From Clostridiales bacterium UBA1390 (GTDB lineage: Bacteria; Bacillota; Clostridia; Lachnospirales; Bianqueaceae), in the NCBI GenBank assembly GCA_002305315.1, contig DBQQ01000050.1:1-30660 (forward strand): 30,660 nt of DNA, given 5' to 3'. The first letter of the stretch is position 1; the number at the start of each line of letters is the position of its first letter. A program made the translations under genes and the position numbers. Positions 23,783 to 30,660 of this stretch are shown here, piece by piece. The notes under the pieces are model-generated. The model was not told where the DNA came from. It saw nothing but the letters and a program-made list of their open reading frames with translations, and ran no database searches.

Positions 23783-24994
23783 TTATTGATGCTTCTGATT
23801 CAGCATGCCACGGATCTTCAAAGGCAAGCCAAACAGATTGATAAAGCCCTCCGCATCCTTGTGATTATACAGCTCGCCGGTCGTGAAGCTGGCGATGCTC
23901 TCGTTGTACAGAGAGTAGGGAGACGTGGTGCCAGCAGGAATGATGTTACCCTTATAAAGCACCAGTTTCACCTGTCCGGTGACAACCTTCTGCGTGGAGT
24001 CCACAAACGCGGACAGCGCCTCGCGCAGCGGCGTGAACCATTCGCCGGAGTAAACCAGCTCTGCAAACTTGACCGCGACCTGCTGCTTATAGGAATAAGT
24101 CTGTTTATCCAGTACCATATGCTCCAGCTGCTCATGCGCCTTATACATGATGGTGCCGCCCGGCGTCTCATAGACACCGCGGGACTTCATGCCGACCACG
24201 CGGTTCTCCAGAATATCAACGATGCCGATACCATTCTGGCCGCCCAGCTCATTCAGCTTCGTCAGAAGAGCGACAGGATCCAGCTTCTCGCCGTTCAGCG
24301 CGACAGGAACGCCCTCTTCAAAATCCAGCGTGATCTCGGTGGATTCATCCGGCGCCTTCTGCGGGGTCACGCCCAGCTTCAGCAGCTTGTCGTAGTTAGG
24401 TGCATTGGCGGGGTCTTCCAGTTCCAGTCCTTCGTGGCTGATGTGCCAGATGTTACGGTCGCGGCTATAGCTGTCGCCCTTCTTCACCGGGCACTCTACG
24501 CCGTGAGCCTCACAATAGGCCATCTCATCCTCACGAGACTGCATATCCCAGATTCTCCAGGGAGCGATGATCTGAAGCTGAGGCGCCAATGCCTTGATCG
24601 TCAGCTCGAAACGCACCTGGTCATTACCCTTGCCGGTACAGCCATGGCAGATCGCATCAGCGCCTTCCTGCAGCGCGATATCTACCAGTACCTTGGCGAT
24701 CAGGGGACGCGCCATCGAAGTGCCCAGCATGTAGGTGCTCTCATAGACAGCGCCAGCCTTCAGCGTGGGGTAGATATAGTCCGTGATAAACTCTTCCGTC
24801 ACATTCTTCAGATAGAACTTGGAAGCACCGCTCTTCAGCGCGCGCTCTTCCAGACCATCTGTCTCCTTGCCCTGTCCCACGTCAATGCAGGCAGCAATTA
24901 CATCACAGTTATAGTTCTCCTTCAGCCAGGGAATGATTACCGTCGTGTCCAGGCCGCCCGAGTAAGCCAGTACAACCTTCATCTTCTTATCCAT
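23783..24994 (-). CDS. argG: Argininosuccinate synthase
   Basis: The 403-aa product joins citrulline and aspartate with ATP to make argininosuccinate, the next-to-last step of arginine synthesis. The N-terminal ATP pyrophosphatase loop AYSGGLDT is at residues 10-17. [16 protein letters not shown] is the citrulline and aspartate site, and [15 protein letters not shown] and [11 protein letters not shown] are also typical of the family. Length is normal. ATG 24994 is chosen over GTG 24997 for its spacing from GGAGGAG. It is transcribed away from the argF operon. No argH is seen in the window. Confidence 0.97.
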   Translation of the reverse strand: MDKKMKVVLAYSGGLDTTVIIPWLKENYNCDVIAACIDVGQGKETDGLEERALKSGASKFYLKNVTEEFITDYIYPTLKAGAVYESTYMLGTSMARPLIAKVLVDIALQEGADAICHGCTGKGNDQVRFELTIKALAPQLQIIAPWRIWDMQSREDEMAYCEAHGVECPVKKGDSYSRDRNIWHISHEGLELEDPANAPNYDKLLKLGVTPQKAPDESTEITLDFEEGVPVALNGEKLDPVALLTKLNELGGQNGIGIVDILENRVVGMKSRGVYETPGGTIMYKAHEQLEHMVLDKQTYSYKQQVAVKFAELVYSGEWFTPLREALSAFVDSTQKVVTGQVKLVLYKGNIIPAGTTSPYSLYNESIASFTTGELYNHKDAEGFINLFGLPLKIRGMLNQKHQ

Positions 24995-25055
24995 CACAAT
25001 CTCCTCCAGAAATGTAAATCCTCTAAAATATGGTTTTAATCATCAACCAAGCATA

Positions 25056-25084
25056 ATTATACATCTGCTTCCGGAAAAAAGCAA
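25056..25084 (-). promoter_or_regulatory. Promoter of argG
   Basis: On the minus strand, TTGCTT (25079-25084), a 17-base spacer and TATAAT (25056-25061). The AT-rich sequence around the -10 box (GCATAATTATAC) is a possible ArgR/AhrC site, but no clear consensus ARG box was established. Confidence 0.72.
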
Positions 25085-25104
25085 GAGAAATTTTGAAAAT
25101 ATAC

Positions 25105-25133
25105 TTGAAAAGTTTGTGGCCATGATGTAGAAT
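25105..25133 (+). promoter_or_regulatory. Promoter of the argFCJBD operon
   Basis: TTGAAA at 25105-25110, a 17-base spacer and TAGAAT at 25128-25133. It is back to back with the argG promoter within about 80 bases, so one regulator could control both. Confidence 0.72.
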
Positions 25134-25210
25134 AAGAACACACCTGATTCCTTATGCATGGAACAGGATCAAAATGAATAAATATGCAAAGAAGAGGAGA
25201 GTGGGTTCGC

Positions 25211-26194
25211 ATGGATTTAAAGGGAAGAGATTTTCTGACACTGAAGGATTTTACGGCGGAGGAGATCACCGGTTTGCTGGACCTGGCGGCGGATCTGAAG
25301 AAGAAGAAAAAAGAAGGGATCCCCCATGATACATTAAAAGGAAAGAATATCGTACTCATCTTTGAGAAAACCAGTACTCGTACCCGGTGTGCCTTCGAGG
25401 TCGCGGCCCATGATCTGGGCATGCATACGACCTATCTGGATCCGACAGGATCCCAGATCGGCAAGAAGGAAAGTATCGCGGATACCGCTCGTGTACTGTC
25501 CCGGATGTATGATGGCATTGAGTATCGCGGGTTTGGACAGGAGATCGTGGAGTGCCTGGCGAAGTATTCGGATGTGCCGGTGTGGAATGGGCTGACGAAC
25601 GAGTACCATCCGACGCAGCTTTTGGCCGATATGCTGACCATCCGGGAGCATTTGGGGAGCCTCGCGGGCAAGAAATGGGTCTTCCTGGGCGATGCGCGTT
25701 ACAATATGGCGAATTCCATCATGATTGCCTGCGCGAAGATGGGGATGCACTTCGTGGCCTGTACTAATAAGGACTATTTCCCGGACGCGAATCTGATCGC
25801 CTATTGTGAGAACGTGGCCAAGGGGAGCGGCGCGACGCTGACCTTCACGGATGACGCGGAGACAGCCGTGGCGGGCGCGGACATTCTGTATACGGATGTT
25901 TGGGTCTCCATGGGAGAGCCGGATGAGGTCTGGGCAGAGCGCATCGAGGCGTTGTCTCCTTATAAGGTGACAACGAAACTCATGGAGCTGGCAGGCCCCC
26001 AGGCCATCTTCATGCACTGCCTGCCGGCATTTCATGATCTGGGCACACAGATTGGACAGAAGATCGCGGAGAAGTTTGGTATCACCGAGATGGAAGTAGA
26101 AGACGAGGTATTTGAGAGTTCACGCTCCGTCGTTTTTGACGAAGCCGAGAACAGAATGCATACGATCAAGGCGGTCATGGCGGCCACCCTGTAA
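25211..26194 (+). CDS. argF: Ornithine carbamoyltransferase
   Basis: The 327-aa product makes citrulline from ornithine and carbamoyl phosphate. The carbamoyl-phosphate site STRTR is at residues 55-59, [13 protein letters not shown] is also present, and the ornithine-site motif HCLP starts at residue 269. Length is normal. ATG 25211 is chosen: AGAGGAG at 25193-25199 precedes it, and the upstream in-frame ATG at 25184 adds a short tail with no family match. It is first in the operon; argC starts 15 bases after its stop. The product feeds ArgG on the divergent operon. The anabolic role is inferred from its neighbours. Confidence 0.96.
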   Translation: MDLKGRDFLTLKDFTAEEITGLLDLAADLKKKKKEGIPHDTLKGKNIVLIFEKTSTRTRCAFEVAAHDLGMHTTYLDPTGSQIGKKESIADTARVLSRMYDGIEYRGFGQEIVECLAKYSDVPVWNGLTNEYHPTQLLADMLTIREHLGSLAGKKWVFLGDARYNMANSIMIACAKMGMHFVACTNKDYFPDANLIAYCENVAKGSGATLTFTDDAETAVAGADILYTDVWVSMGEPDEVWAERIEALSPYKVTTKLMELAGPQAIFMHCLPAFHDLGTQIGQKIAEKFGITEMEVEDEVFESSRSVVFDEAENRMHTIKAVMAATL

Positions 26195-26209
26195 GAAGAA
26201 GGAGAAGAC

Positions 26210-27256
26210 ATGGAAAAGATCAAAGTAGGAATCATCGGCGCCACGGGATACGCGGGCGAAGAACTGGTACGGCTTTTGTACCAGCATCCGCAGGCACAGC
26301 TCGTATCCCTGGCATCTCATAGTTACGCGGGGCAGCCCTATAGTGGCATTTACCCCAATTATCGGGAAATTCAGGATGTGCTCTGTGATCCGGAGGACAT
26401 AGAGCCACTGGCGGAGAAGGCGGATGTGATCTTCCTGGCGCTGCCGCATGGGCTGGCCTCCTCCAAGGTGACCGCACAGATCCTGGAACAGTGTAAGGTG
26501 ATCGATCTGGGCGCGGATTTTCGCCTGCAGGATGTATCGGTTTATGAGAAATGGTATAAGGTGCCCCATGAAGGCAAGGAAATTCTGCCGCAGGCGGTCT
26601 ATGGCCTGTGTGAATGGAATCGGGATGCTATCCGTAAGACAAGTCTGGTGGCGAATCCAGGATGCTATACGACCTGCAGCATCCTGACGCTGTCTCCGCT
26701 GGTGGCGGAAGGTGCCATACAGCTGGATTCGATCATCATCGACGCGAAGTCCGGTGTATCCGGCGCAGGCCGAAGCGTGAAGCTAGATAACCATTTCGCG
26801 GAAGTCAATGAGTCAATCAAGGCGTACGGCGTGGGTACCCATCGTCATACGCCGGAGATTGAGGAGCAGCTTTCCTATCGTGCGGGTGTTCCCGTGTATT
26901 TGACCTTCACGCCCCATCTGGTTCCCATGCAGCGGGGAATCCTGGCCGTGTGTTATGCCACATTGACCGAGAAGTACAGTTGGGAAGATCTGCATACGAT
27001 CTACGAGGAGTATTACGGTAAGGAACGCTTTATCCGGCTGCTGCCGCAGAATACCTATCCGGAGACCCGCTGGGTCAAGGGATCCAATTACTGTGATATC
27101 GGTTGGAAGATCGACGAGAGAACGAATCGCGTGATTGCCATCGGCGCCATCGACAACCTGGTGAAGGGCGCCGCAGGACAGGCGATTCAGAATATGAATC
27201 TGATGTTTGATTTACCGGAAGACATGGGGATTGGTCAAGTTCCCATGTTCCCATAA
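26210..27256 (+). CDS. argC: N-acetyl-gamma-glutamyl-phosphate reductase
   Basis: The 348-aa product reduces N-acetylglutamyl phosphate with NADPH to the semialdehyde. The NADP-binding loop GATGYAGEE is at residues 10-18, catalytic Cys152 lies in ANPGCYTT, and GVSGAGR and GVGTHRHTPE are the family substrate-site blocks. Start ATG 26210 follows AGAAGGAG. It sits between argF and argJ, and argJ starts 13 bases after its stop. Length is normal. Confidence 0.97.
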   Translation: MEKIKVGIIGATGYAGEELVRLLYQHPQAQLVSLASHSYAGQPYSGIYPNYREIQDVLCDPEDIEPLAEKADVIFLALPHGLASSKVTAQILEQCKVIDLGADFRLQDVSVYEKWYKVPHEGKEILPQAVYGLCEWNRDAIRKTSLVANPGCYTTCSILTLSPLVAEGAIQLDSIIIDAKSGVSGAGRSVKLDNHFAEVNESIKAYGVGTHRHTPEIEEQLSYRAGVPVYLTFTPHLVPMQRGILAVCYATLTEKYSWEDLHTIYEEYYGKERFIRLLPQNTYPETRWVKGSNYCDIGWKIDERTNRVIAIGAIDNLVKGAAGQAIQNMNLMFDLPEDMGIGQVPMFP

Positions 27257-27269
27257 GGAGGAAGAAGAG

Positions 27270-28493
27270 TTGATTCAAATCGAAGGCGGCGTCTGTGCCG
27301 CGAAGGGCTTTGCCGCGGCAGGTGTCGCGGCGGGAATTAAGAAAGAGAATAAAAAGGACATGGCGTTGGTGTATAGTCAGGTTCCCGCGGTCTCGGCCGG
27401 CGTGTTTACGACAAATCTGGTGAAGGCGTTTTGTGTACAGCGCAATCGCGAACTGGTGAAGGCGGGACATCCAATTCAGGCGTTTGTGGCCAACAGCGGC
27501 TGCGCGAACGCCTGCACCGGTGAAGAAGGCCGGAAGAACAATCAGACAGAGGCGGAGCATATGGCGAAGGCGCTGGGGATTGAACCGGAAGCGGTTTTGA
27601 CAGCGGCCACCGGTGTGATCGGTGCGCAGCTTCCCATGGAAGCAGTGTTTTCCGGCACGGAGCTTCTGGCGCAGAATCAGGGTGCTTCCAAAGAGGCAGC
27701 GCTCTCGGCTGCGACAGCCATCATGACGACGGATACCGTCCCGAAGCAGGCGGCAGTGGAATTCAAGCTGGGCGGAAAAACAGTGCATATCGGCGGTATG
27801 GTCAAGGGTTCCGGCATGATCCACCCCAACATGGCGACGATGCTGGCATTCATTACTACGGATGCGGCGATCTGCAAGGAATTGCTGCAGGAGGCGCTTC
27901 TCTCCTGCGTACAGGAAAGTTTTAACCGGATCTCGGTGGACGGAGATACCTCGACCAATGATATGGCGTTGGTAATGGCCAACGGACTGGCGGAAAATCC
28001 GGAGATCATAGGAAAGGGCGAGGACTACGAAGCGTTCCGGGAGGCACTGCGTACTGTCACGCTGTCTTTGGCAAAGGACATGGTGCGGGATGGCGAAGGC
28101 GCCAGTAAGCTGATCGAAGTCATCGTAGAAGGAGCTCATAGCAACGAGGACGCTGTCACGCTGGCCAAATCGGTGATTACCTCGAATCTGGTGAAGACCG
28201 CCTTCTTTGGAGAGGACGCGAACTGGGGACGTGTGCTGGCAGCGCTCGGATATTCCGGCGCGACCTTTGATCCGAACAATGTCTCCATTACCTTTACCAG
28301 TGCGGCCGGATCCATTCAGCTGATGGATCATGGAACCCCCATCCACTTTGACGAGGAGAAGGCCGCCAAGATTCTGGCAGAGCGGGAAGTGACCGTGTTG
28401 GCGGAGTTGTTCCAGGGCGAGGGCAGTGCCACCGCCTGGGGCAGTGATCTGACCTATGAGTATGTCAGGATCAACGGAGATTACAGGAGTTAA
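27270..28493 (+). CDS. argJ: Bifunctional glutamate N-acetyltransferase / ornithine acetyltransferase
   Basis: The 407-aa product moves the acetyl group from N-acetylornithine to glutamate, so the pathway recycles acetate and may not need a separate deacetylase. Recognisable blocks are GGVCAAKGFAAAGVAAGI at the N-terminus, NSGCANACTG, ATGVIGAQLP, and HPNMATMLAFITTDA. Autocleavage in this family occurs just before the Thr of NMATML, here Thr190, yielding two subunits. TTG 27270 is chosen as start because AAGGAGG at 27255-27261 fits it and the sequence begins like known ArgJ; upstream in-frame codons overlap argC. Confidence 0.95.
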   Translation: MIQIEGGVCAAKGFAAAGVAAGIKKENKKDMALVYSQVPAVSAGVFTTNLVKAFCVQRNRELVKAGHPIQAFVANSGCANACTGEEGRKNNQTEAEHMAKALGIEPEAVLTAATGVIGAQLPMEAVFSGTELLAQNQGASKEAALSAATAIMTTDTVPKQAAVEFKLGGKTVHIGGMVKGSGMIHPNMATMLAFITTDAAICKELLQEALLSCVQESFNRISVDGDTSTNDMALVMANGLAENPEIIGKGEDYEAFREALRTVTLSLAKDMVRDGEGASKLIEVIVEGAHSNEDAVTLAKSVITSNLVKTAFFGEDANWGRVLAALGYSGATFDPNNVSITFTSAAGSIQLMDHGTPIHFDEEKAAKILAEREVTVLAELFQGEGSATAWGSDLTYEYVRINGDYRS

Positions 28494-28502
28494 GGGGTGA
28501 GG

Positions 28503-29378
28503 ATGATGGTACACGAGAATACATATAAAGCCAACATATTGATGGAGGCGCTGCCCTATATCAAGGAATTCAGCGGGGAGACCGTAGTGATCAAATACGG
28601 CGGAGCCGCCATGGTGGATGAACATATCAAATATGCAGTCATGCAGGATATCGCGCTAATGAAGCTGATCGGCATGCGTCCGATCATCGTTCATGGCGGC
28701 GGTCCGGAGATCAACCAGATGCTCAAGGCGGTTGGCAAGGAGAGCGTTTTCAAGAACGGTCTGCGTGTCACCGACGAAGAGACGGTGGAGATCGCGGAAA
28801 TGGTACTGGCGGGCAAGGTGAATAAGAGCATTGTCCAACTGCTGGAGAACCAGGGAATCTCAGCCGCGGGATTGACGGGGAAGGACGGCAATACGATGCT
28901 CTGTGAGAAAAACATGCCGCAGGGTGAGGATATTGGCTACGTGGGCAAGATCACCCAGGTGAATACGGAATTGATCGACACCCTGTTGTCCGCGGGCTTC
29001 ACGCCGGTCATCGCTCCTATTGGTACCGATGAAAAGGCGCAGAGCTACAACATTAACGCGGATTATGCGGCGCTTCATATCGCAAAGGCGCTCAAGGCCA
29101 AAAAGCTGGTTTTCATGACCGATGTGCCCGGGATCCTGAAGAATGTGGAGGATCCAAACTCCTTTATCAGTGTGTTGGAGCCGGAGGAGGCCAGAAGCCT
29201 GATTGCGGACGGAACGATCAGCGGCGGTATGATTCCCAAGGTCAAGAGCTGTCTGGAGGCGATTGAGGGCGGTGTTCAGAACGTGCATATTCTGGATGGC
29301 CGTATCGAGCATTGTCTGCTGTTGGAATTCTTCACGTCCCGAGGTATCGGAACGCTGATTCATCAGAGTGGGAGGTAA
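28503..29378 (+). CDS. argB: N-acetylglutamate kinase
   Basis: The 291-aa product phosphorylates N-acetylglutamate. Blocks VVIKYGGAAM, VHGGGPEI, NGLRVTDEE and AGLTGKDGN are typical, as are NINADYAAL and GGMIPKV. The N-terminal helix KANILMEALPYIKEF is of the type found in arginine-sensitive kinases, so feedback by arginine is plausible, and is expected with ArgJ cycling. The start is ambiguous: ATG 28503 and ATG 28506 are both close behind AAGGGG at 28492-28497; 28503 is chosen. It is 9 bases after argJ. Confidence 0.95.
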   Translation: MMVHENTYKANILMEALPYIKEFSGETVVIKYGGAAMVDEHIKYAVMQDIALMKLIGMRPIIVHGGGPEINQMLKAVGKESVFKNGLRVTDEETVEIAEMVLAGKVNKSIVQLLENQGISAAGLTGKDGNTMLCEKNMPQGEDIGYVGKITQVNTELIDTLLSAGFTPVIAPIGTDEKAQSYNINADYAALHIAKALKAKKLVFMTDVPGILKNVEDPNSFISVLEPEEARSLIADGTISGGMIPKVKSCLEAIEGGVQNVHILDGRIEHCLLLEFFTSRGIGTLIHQSGR

Positions 29379-29382
29379 GAAT

Positions 29383-30591
29383 ATGGAGTCTATGCAGGAG
29401 CTGATCGAGAAGGGGAGGCAGTATGTCATGAATACATACGCCCGGTTCCCCTATGCGTTTACGAAGGGTGAGGGTGTCTACCTTTATGATATGGATGGCA
29501 AGAAATATCTGGATTTTGTGGCTGGAATCGCCGTGAACTCCTTAGGATATGGCAATGAGGCACTGATATCCAATCTAAATGCACAGATGCAGAAAGTGTT
29601 TCACACCTCGAATCTGTACTGGATCGAGCCACAGGTGAAGCTGGCGGAAGCATTGGTGCAGAGAAGCTGCGCGGATAAGGTGTTTTTCTGTAATAGCGGT
29701 ACGGAAGCGACGGAGGCGGCGCTGAAACTAGCCAGAAAGTATGGCAGTCAGGTGGGTGGCCCGGAGAAGTGCCAGATCATCACGATGAAAAACTCTTTCC
29801 ACGGCAGAACCTTCGGTGCGATCACGGCTACGGGACAGACCAAGTATCAAAAAGGGCTGGGCCCCATGCTGCCAGAGATCGTCTATGCGGAATACAACGA
29901 TATCGAATCCGTTCGCGCGCTGGCAAGCAAGGAAAAGACCTGCGGAATTCTGGTAGAGCCTGTACAGGGAGAGGGCGGCGTGATTCCCGCGGATCCCGCA
30001 TTCATGCAGGAACTTAGAAAGCTTTGTTCGGAGCTGGATATCCTCATGATGGTGGATGAGGTGCAGACCGGCATTGGCCGTACGGGAACACTTTTTGGAT
30101 ACGAGCATTTCGGAATCGAGCCCGATGTGATCGCACTGGCTAAGGGACTGGGCGGCGGTATGCCGATCGGCGCTATGATGGCAAAGGATTTCTGTGCTTC
30201 TGCCTTTGGTCCCGGCGACCATGCGGCGACGTTTGGCGGAAATTTTCTGTCTACCACGGCAGGGCTTACCGTACTCTCAGAAATCGACAGAATGCATCTG
30301 CTAGAGAATGCGCAGAAACAGGGTACTCATCTGCAGGAGCGCGCTAAGAAGCTGCAGGAAAAGTACGATTTTATCCAGGAGGTTCGTGGTCTGGGCCTGA
30401 TGCAGGGAATCGTTCTGAACGAGGCATCTCTAGTCAATGAAATTCGTCTGGAAGCCGCGAAGAGAGGATTGCTTGTCATCGGTGCGGGGTATACCGCACT
30501 GCGGATGGTCCCGCCGTTGATTATTCAAAAAGAAGAGATTGATGCCGGCATGGATATCCTCGATGAGGCGATGGCAGCGGTGCAGAAATAA
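29383..30591 (+). CDS. argD: Acetylornithine aminotransferase
   Basis: The 402-aa product is a class III PLP-dependent aminotransferase making N-acetylornithine from the semialdehyde. It has FVAGIAVNSLGYGN, CNSGTEATEAALKLAR, a SFHGRTFGAI block, VDEVQTGIGRTG, and the PLP lysine K254 in ALAKGLGGGMPIG. ATG 29383 follows GGGAGG at 29370-29375 and starts 4 bases after the argB stop. Length is normal. It is the last gene of the operon in this window; a 64-bp-type repeat begins directly after its stop. Confidence 0.95.
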   Translation: MESMQELIEKGRQYVMNTYARFPYAFTKGEGVYLYDMDGKKYLDFVAGIAVNSLGYGNEALISNLNAQMQKVFHTSNLYWIEPQVKLAEALVQRSCADKVFFCNSGTEATEAALKLARKYGSQVGGPEKCQIITMKNSFHGRTFGAITATGQTKYQKGLGPMLPEIVYAEYNDIESVRALASKEKTCGILVEPVQGEGGVIPADPAFMQELRKLCSELDILMMVDEVQTGIGRTGTLFGYEHFGIEPDVIALAKGLGGGMPIGAMMAKDFCASAFGPGDHAATFGGNFLSTTAGLTVLSEIDRMHLLENAQKQGTHLQERAKKLQEKYDFIQEVRGLGLMQGIVLNEASLVNEIRLEAAKRGLLVIGAGYTALRMVPPLIIQKEEIDAGMDILDEAMAAVQK

Positions 30592-30660
30592 GATTTCTCA
30601 TTAGTTCGGGGGGCGATGTAACAAATTCCCGGGGCGAGTGAAGTGGTAAACTAAAACTGG
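30592..30660. repeat. Degenerate copy of the 64-bp repeat at the window end
   Basis: Directly after the argD stop the sequence GATTTCTCATTAGTTCGGGG, then CGATGTAACAAATT, matches the unit of the array at 17444-17762. The last part, GTGAAGTGGTAAACTAAA (30638-30655), replaces the usual AATGAGAAAACCCC arm and closely resembles GTGAAGTGGGAAACTAAA at 211-228. It probably continues past the window edge as another array. Confidence 0.8.

Noticed and set aside
23786..25039. A 417-codon open frame on the plus strand opposite argG
   Set aside because: It is the shadow of argG on the other strand; it has no recognisable domain and no ribosome binding site, while argG matches its family over its full length.
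27075..28625. A 516-codon minus-strand open frame opposite argC, argJ and argB
   Set aside because: It spans three clear arginine genes on the other strand and shows no domain; a codon-bias shadow.

Overview
The window looks like the chromosome of a low-to-mid GC Gram-positive anaerobe of the class Clostridia, probably a gut Lachnospiraceae-like organism. The evidence is strong AGGAGG-type ribosome binding sites, many hairpin-plus-T-run terminators, a T-box leader before pheST, a cyclic ArgJ-type arginine pathway, an Rpn-family PD-(D/E)XK protein and lipoproteins with CxxxxCxH-type motifs. Species was not determined.

Left third (1-9843): a lipoprotein (259-1449), an N-terminally short Rpn/transposase-like nuclease (1633-2469), and a sigma-70-family regulator with a very long C-terminal extension and an ECF-like upstream element (2590-4254). 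After a strong terminator and a good promoter comes a tightly packed three-gene module: a YjbR-like/TerB-N/TerB-C protein (4434-6275), a BrxD-like P-loop ATPase (6281-7612) and an Lhr/BrxHI-like helicase (7609-9843). This module is the best candidate for an under-described system. It resembles the ATPase-helicase pair of type 2 BREX, but no PglX, PglZ, PglW or PglY gene is present in the window.

Middle (9937-17339): four close-packed small genes (flavodoxin, nucleotidyltransferase, ElaA-like GNAT, PPOX/NimA-like protein), then a promoter, a Phe-type T-box leader and pheS-pheT. A convergent RelB/DinJ-RelE/ParE toxin-antitoxin pair follows, then the remnant of a VOC-family gene.

Repeats and signalling (17444-23665): a 64-bp tandem array with strong hairpins, an OmpR-type response regulator and histidine kinase directly followed by a cytoplasmic pectinesterase, a 75-bp tandem array of palindromic units, a lipoprotein gene broken by a one-base frameshift at a G6 tract, and a second lipoprotein gene.

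Right end (23783-30591): arginine biosynthesis. argG diverges from argF-argC-argJ-argB-argD, with recognisable back-to-back promoters between them. ArgJ recycles the acetyl group, and ArgC, ArgB, ArgD, ArgF and ArgG complete the route from glutamate to argininosuccinate; argH is not in the window. A degenerate copy of the 64-bp repeat starts directly after argD and runs to the window edge.
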